Below, one piece after another: positions 5,698-8,493 of a stretch of DNA of 8,493 nt. The DNA comes from CAYGKP01 sp964350605 (GTDB lineage Bacteria > Bacteroidota > Bacteroidia > Cytophagales > JAAEPT01), in assembly GCA_964350605.1 (NCBI GenBank), contig CAYGKP010000100.1:1-8493 (forward strand), given 5' to 3'. Positions within the stretch are counted from its first letter, which is position 1. Every line of letters begins with the position of its first letter. A program made the position numbers and the translations under genes. The notes under the pieces were generated by a model. It was not told the DNA's origin. It saw nothing but the letters and a program-made list of their open reading frames with translations, and did no database searches.

Positions 5698-7680
5698 ATG
5701 CGCGATTCACACATGCGTTTTTTACGCGCCGCCCTTCTGACACTCGGTTTCCTTGGCTTGCTTTTGGGGACCCCCTCGAATGCATTCGCTGCGGACAGCC
5801 TTGAGGTTGTGCCCACATCGCCAAGCCGCACTGCGCCCCTGGTACGTAACTACACGAACTCGGGCAACAGCTTTCGCTTTGCACCCCGTGACATTAATGA
5901 AAGCAAGGACAGTAAGGCGGCGGATGTATTAAGCACTTTTAAGGTGGGTGGTTATGCTCGATGGGTGACCTATTACCGCCACCTGAGCAATGTATACCCC
6001 GACTACACAGGGAAGTCCCGCGGTTTCGAGTTCGAGGACTATAAGACTGACCCTGCAACCGGCCAAAACCAGAACATTCCAACCATTGAGATCAGCCTCT
6101 CGGCCCGTCCGGCCCCGACGTTTGAGTTCACGACTGGTTTTTCGCTTTCGCATACTTTTACAGGACAAGGTGGTGATACGGCTCGTACGGCCGCCACACG
6201 GGAGTTTCTAAACTTCGGTGGTAAGTATACATCGAGCGTGGGGACGTTCAGCCTTCGCGCTGGTGGTGGCATTCTTTGGTCGACCATGTCGCCGTTGACT
6301 ATGGCGCAGCTACAGTATCGGGATGATCCGTTTGCTCGCCTGCCCTGGGACTGGTACTCCAGCTCATGGGAGAAGTACGAGATGTACTACAACACCACCA
6401 ACTTCATCGGCGCGCAAGGTTTCGGTGGGGTTGCCATGCAAGGCATTGCGTTTGAAGCCGAAGGGTTGCCGTTGGGTTTCTCAGCAAAGACTTTTTACGG
6501 TCGTCACAACAACGGCATTGAGGCTGCACTGGTGGACGAGCGCTGGCCTTCCTATACGTTCGGACAACGTGTCAGCAAGAGCCTCGGGCAGCACAGTTTT
6601 GCGGTTAACTATTACTTAAATCGAACCAACGTCTCTCAGAACGACTACGGCCAAGTTCATGACATTCGCCGCATCGTTACAGGTGAGGCCCAGTTGCGAT
6701 TGGGGAGTGTGAAAGGATTTGTCGAGGCGGGTGCTGGCTTTACCGAAAATCCGAGCTACGAAGCCGATTGGGATCCTTCGATTTATACCCGATGGGAAAT
6801 GCCTCGTCTGCCAGGAGGCATCGACCTGACGGCCAGTGGGTACTACATTGGTTTGAGCACTGCGAGCTTGATCTCACAGGTGAACAACTCGAATCCGGCA
6901 GTAGTCAACGGCGGGTACCCTCGTACTGACCAGCAGACATATAACACAACGCTGTTCGTTAACATGGCACAGGAATCCCATCAACTCGCCAACAACCGGG
7001 TGGGAGGGATGATCCGATTGGAGAAGGATCTAGGTCGCTTGCACATCGTTGCCAACTTGGCTGCAAGCCAGCAGATCGAAGAGAAGTTCGACACAGTAAC
7101 TTTCCAACACCGTGCCTCGGCCTTCGTTCGCTCGCGCTTGACGCCCTTCATCCAGAATTCGGGCCCCTACGGTCGCAACAAGAGCACCTTCCGCCAATCG
7201 TTTGAGTTCTTAGCCATCAATCGTGGTGACAACACCGATAAGCTGGGTTTCAACACCGCAGACATCAACTTCAAGTACAAGACCCGCGTATTCAACCGCG
7301 ATTTGATCCTGACCAGCTTTACTTCGGCGACTAGTGTGCAGTATGGCTTCAGCCCTGTGCCCAAATTCACCAATGCAGCCCTTGTCCGCACGGTCTATCA
7401 AGAACTCATGGCCTACCTGCGCCTCGATCCGAAAGTTACGCTCGTGGGCATGTTCTCGATCGAACATGCCTGGGGTAACGAGGACACCGATCTGTCGCCC
7501 GATAACGGCAAACCGCTCGACCAGCAACACGAAACCTTTGGCGTTGGCCTTGACTATGACTTCGCAACTAATGCGGGGCTGTACTTGCGCCAACAATGGT
7601 TCTACCAGGAGGACAAAAACTTCTCCGCTGACCACCTGCAAGGGGGTCAGACCAGCATCGAGCTAAAAGTATTCTTCTAA
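5698..7680 (+). CDS. Large porin-like outer-membrane beta-barrel protein, family not recognised
   Basis: A 660-residue exported protein. The signal peptide ends at SNAFA (27-31), followed by a Ser/Thr/Pro-rich stretch (about 33-75). From KVGGYARWVTYYRHL (82-96) to the end it is made of alternating aromatic/polar strands joined by Asn/Asp/Gly-rich loops. It ends in ELKVFF, the terminal phenylalanine typical of proteins inserted by the BAM machine. There is no TonB plug domain, OmpA peptidoglycan-binding domain or type IX sorting tail, so a large barrel of porin or transport type is the best reading. I do not recognise the family or the substrate. The start may be ATG 5698 or ATG 5713; the second gives the cleaner signal peptide (MRFLRAALLTLGFLGLLLG), and neither has a Shine-Dalgarno sequence. 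The next barrel gene begins 28 bases after the stop, with no terminator between them, so the two are probably co-transcribed. Confidence 0.85.
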   Translation: MRDSHMRFLRAALLTLGFLGLLLGTPSNAFAADSLEVVPTSPSRTAPLVRNYTNSGNSFRFAPRDINESKDSKAADVLSTFKVGGYARWVTYYRHLSNVYPDYTGKSRGFEFEDYKTDPATGQNQNIPTIEISLSARPAPTFEFTTGFSLSHTFTGQGGDTARTAATREFLNFGGKYTSSVGTFSLRAGGGILWSTMSPLTMAQLQYRDDPFARLPWDWYSSSWEKYEMYYNTTNFIGAQGFGGVAMQGIAFEAEGLPLGFSAKTFYGRHNNGIEAALVDERWPSYTFGQRVSKSLGQHSFAVNYYLNRTNVSQNDYGQVHDIRRIVTGEAQLRLGSVKGFVEAGAGFTENPSYEADWDPSIYTRWEMPRLPGGIDLTASGYYIGLSTASLISQVNNSNPAVVNGGYPRTDQQTYNTTLFVNMAQESHQLANNRVGGMIRLEKDLGRLHIVANLAASQQIEEKFDTVTFQHRASAFVRSRLTPFIQNSGPYGRNKSTFRQSFEFLAINRGDNTDKLGFNTADINFKYKTRVFNRDLILTSFTSATSVQYGFSPVPKFTNAALVRTVYQELMAYLRLDPKVTLVGMFSIEHAWGNEDTDLSPDNGKPLDQQHETFGVGLDYDFATNAGLYLRQQWFYQEDKNFSADHLQGGQTSIELKVFF

Positions 7681-7708
7681 ACCTGCACCCATCGCATAGT
7701 CCCAAACG

Positions 7709-8493
7709 ATGATCTCACGCATTCAACTGGCTGGCCTTCTGGCCCTCGGACTTTCCGGCAGCGCCGTAGCCCAAACCAATTTCTACTTGGAGGGGTACGG
7801 ACGAGCTGTGCTTCAAAATGACCGCCTCGATGGCCAGGTCATGGAAAACGACACAGTGAGTCCCAACCGCGCGTTCGGTGGGTACACACTGTTCGACCTC
7901 AAGCCCACCTTAGAGTCGGGCGACAACTTCCGCGCGATGGTCGACCTGCGGACCCGCGGGGAGTTTGGCCAGTTCTTCGGCTTGGGCACCACCTTCGAAT
8001 TTCGTCAGATTCGACTTGAAGGGGTGATCAAGGACGCGGTCTACTACGAAGTGGGAGACATCTACGTGAGTGGTTCGCCCTACACGGTCTTCAACCCGGA
8101 TGTTACGTACGACGAGTTTGAGAGCGACATCTTCTCGACCCGTCGTGAAATCCTTGAGTACGAGAACTTTAACCGTGGAAATGACTGGTTTCTTCAAGGT
8201 TTCCAGGCACGCTCTACCTTATTGTTTGATAAGTACATTCAAAAGTTGAGCCTTCACGGTTTCGGAACACGTACAAACGCCAGCAACACCAGTACCACGC
8301 CGGACCGTGTGTTTGTCGGTGGGCGTGTGGGTATTGAGCAAAGTGACTTGCTGAGCTTCGGCGGTAACTACGCGGGCGTTTTGGACGTGCCAGTAGACGC
8401 AGGCACGTTCGAGTACACCAACAACGTCATCACGGGGGATCTCGCGTTGACCTTCCGCCCGACTGATATGATTATCCAATTGAAAGGTGAGGC
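7709..8493 (+). CDS. Second large outer-membrane barrel protein (3' end outside window)
   Basis: The frame is open from ATG 7709 to the last base (261 codons plus two bases) with no stop, so the gene continues beyond the window. ATG 7709 is the first possible start, because an in-frame TAG lies at 7697-7699. The signal peptide MISRIQLAGLLALGLSGSAVA is cut before Gln22. The mature part begins with NFYLEGYGRAVLQNDRL and continues as alternating strands with Asn/Asp/Gly-rich turns, for example TLFDLKPTLESGDNFRAMVDLRT (60-82), FEFRQIRLEGVIKDAVYYEVGDIY (96-119) and LLFDKYIQKLSLHGFGTRTN (171-190). This is an outer-membrane barrel pattern. Several landmarks (GYGR; GDIYVSGSPYT at 116-126; QGF at 163-165) fall in the same order and at similar spacing as in the preceding barrel protein, which suggests the two are distant paralogues. 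Family and substrate are not recognised. Confidence 0.87.
   Translation, partial: MISRIQLAGLLALGLSGSAVAQTNFYLEGYGRAVLQNDRLDGQVMENDTVSPNRAFGGYTLFDLKPTLESGDNFRAMVDLRTRGEFGQFFGLGTTFEFRQIRLEGVIKDAVYYEVGDIYVSGSPYTVFNPDVTYDEFESDIFSTRREILEYENFNRGNDWFLQGFQARSTLLFDKYIQKLSLHGFGTRTNASNTSTTPDRVFVGGRVGIEQSDLLSFGGNYAGVLDVPVDAGTFEYTNNVITGDLALTFRPTDMIIQLKGE

Noticed and set aside
5369..5884. A 171-residue minus-strand frame over the spacer and the start of the large barrel gene.
   Set aside because: It runs antisense to a strong signal peptide on the plus strand. Its own composition (Cys, Ser, Arg, Gln) shows no domain or signal.

Overview
The window comes from a Bacteroidota genome, most likely a moderately GC-rich member of the Flavobacteriales or a relative. 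Four things point there: the flavobacterial wording of the ExbB-type protein (ER-II-LNLATTNTKKLL near its N-terminus, then LAPMLGFMGTVIGMI); the exbB / small membrane protein / exbD / exbD gene order; almost no Shine-Dalgarno sequences before the starts; and a perfect TAnnTTTG -7 element in front of the tRNA gene. I cannot name a genus.

Layout. Positions 3-2156 hold a tight plus-strand cassette. It contains the 3' part of an ExbB/TolQ proton-channel gene (its start lies before the window), a 160-residue four-helix membrane protein, and two different ExbD/TolR genes. A strong intrinsic terminator (2179-2203) closes it. A UMF1/Atg22-like major facilitator gene starts only 16 bases after that terminator (2220-3515). 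It ends at a second hairpin (3575-3603), facing a minus-strand LamG-fold lipoprotein gene (3629-4438). A single tRNA-Val(GAC) gene (4555-4629) follows, with its own promoter, and then a bidirectional terminator (4662-4690). That terminator also ends a minus-strand gene for a small outer-membrane barrel (4742-5293). A spacer of about 400 bases without a convincing gene (5294-5697) separates this barrel from two plus-strand genes for large outer-membrane barrel proteins. One is 660 residues (5698-7680). The other starts at 7709 and is still open at the window end.

How the parts fit. The first cassette should form an inner-membrane proton-driven motor that passes energy to the outer membrane through TonB- or Tol-like partners. 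No tonB is visible here. Most of the remaining genes encode envelope proteins: a lipoprotein probably shown on the cell surface, a small barrel, and a pair of large porin-like barrels. I see no direct link between the motor and the barrels beyond both acting in the envelope. No mobile element, CRISPR array, phage gene or defence gene is visible. The most interesting items are the tandem pair of unrecognised large barrels, which appear to share colinear motifs, the unnamed membrane protein inside the exb cassette, and the surface-export signal on the lipoprotein.
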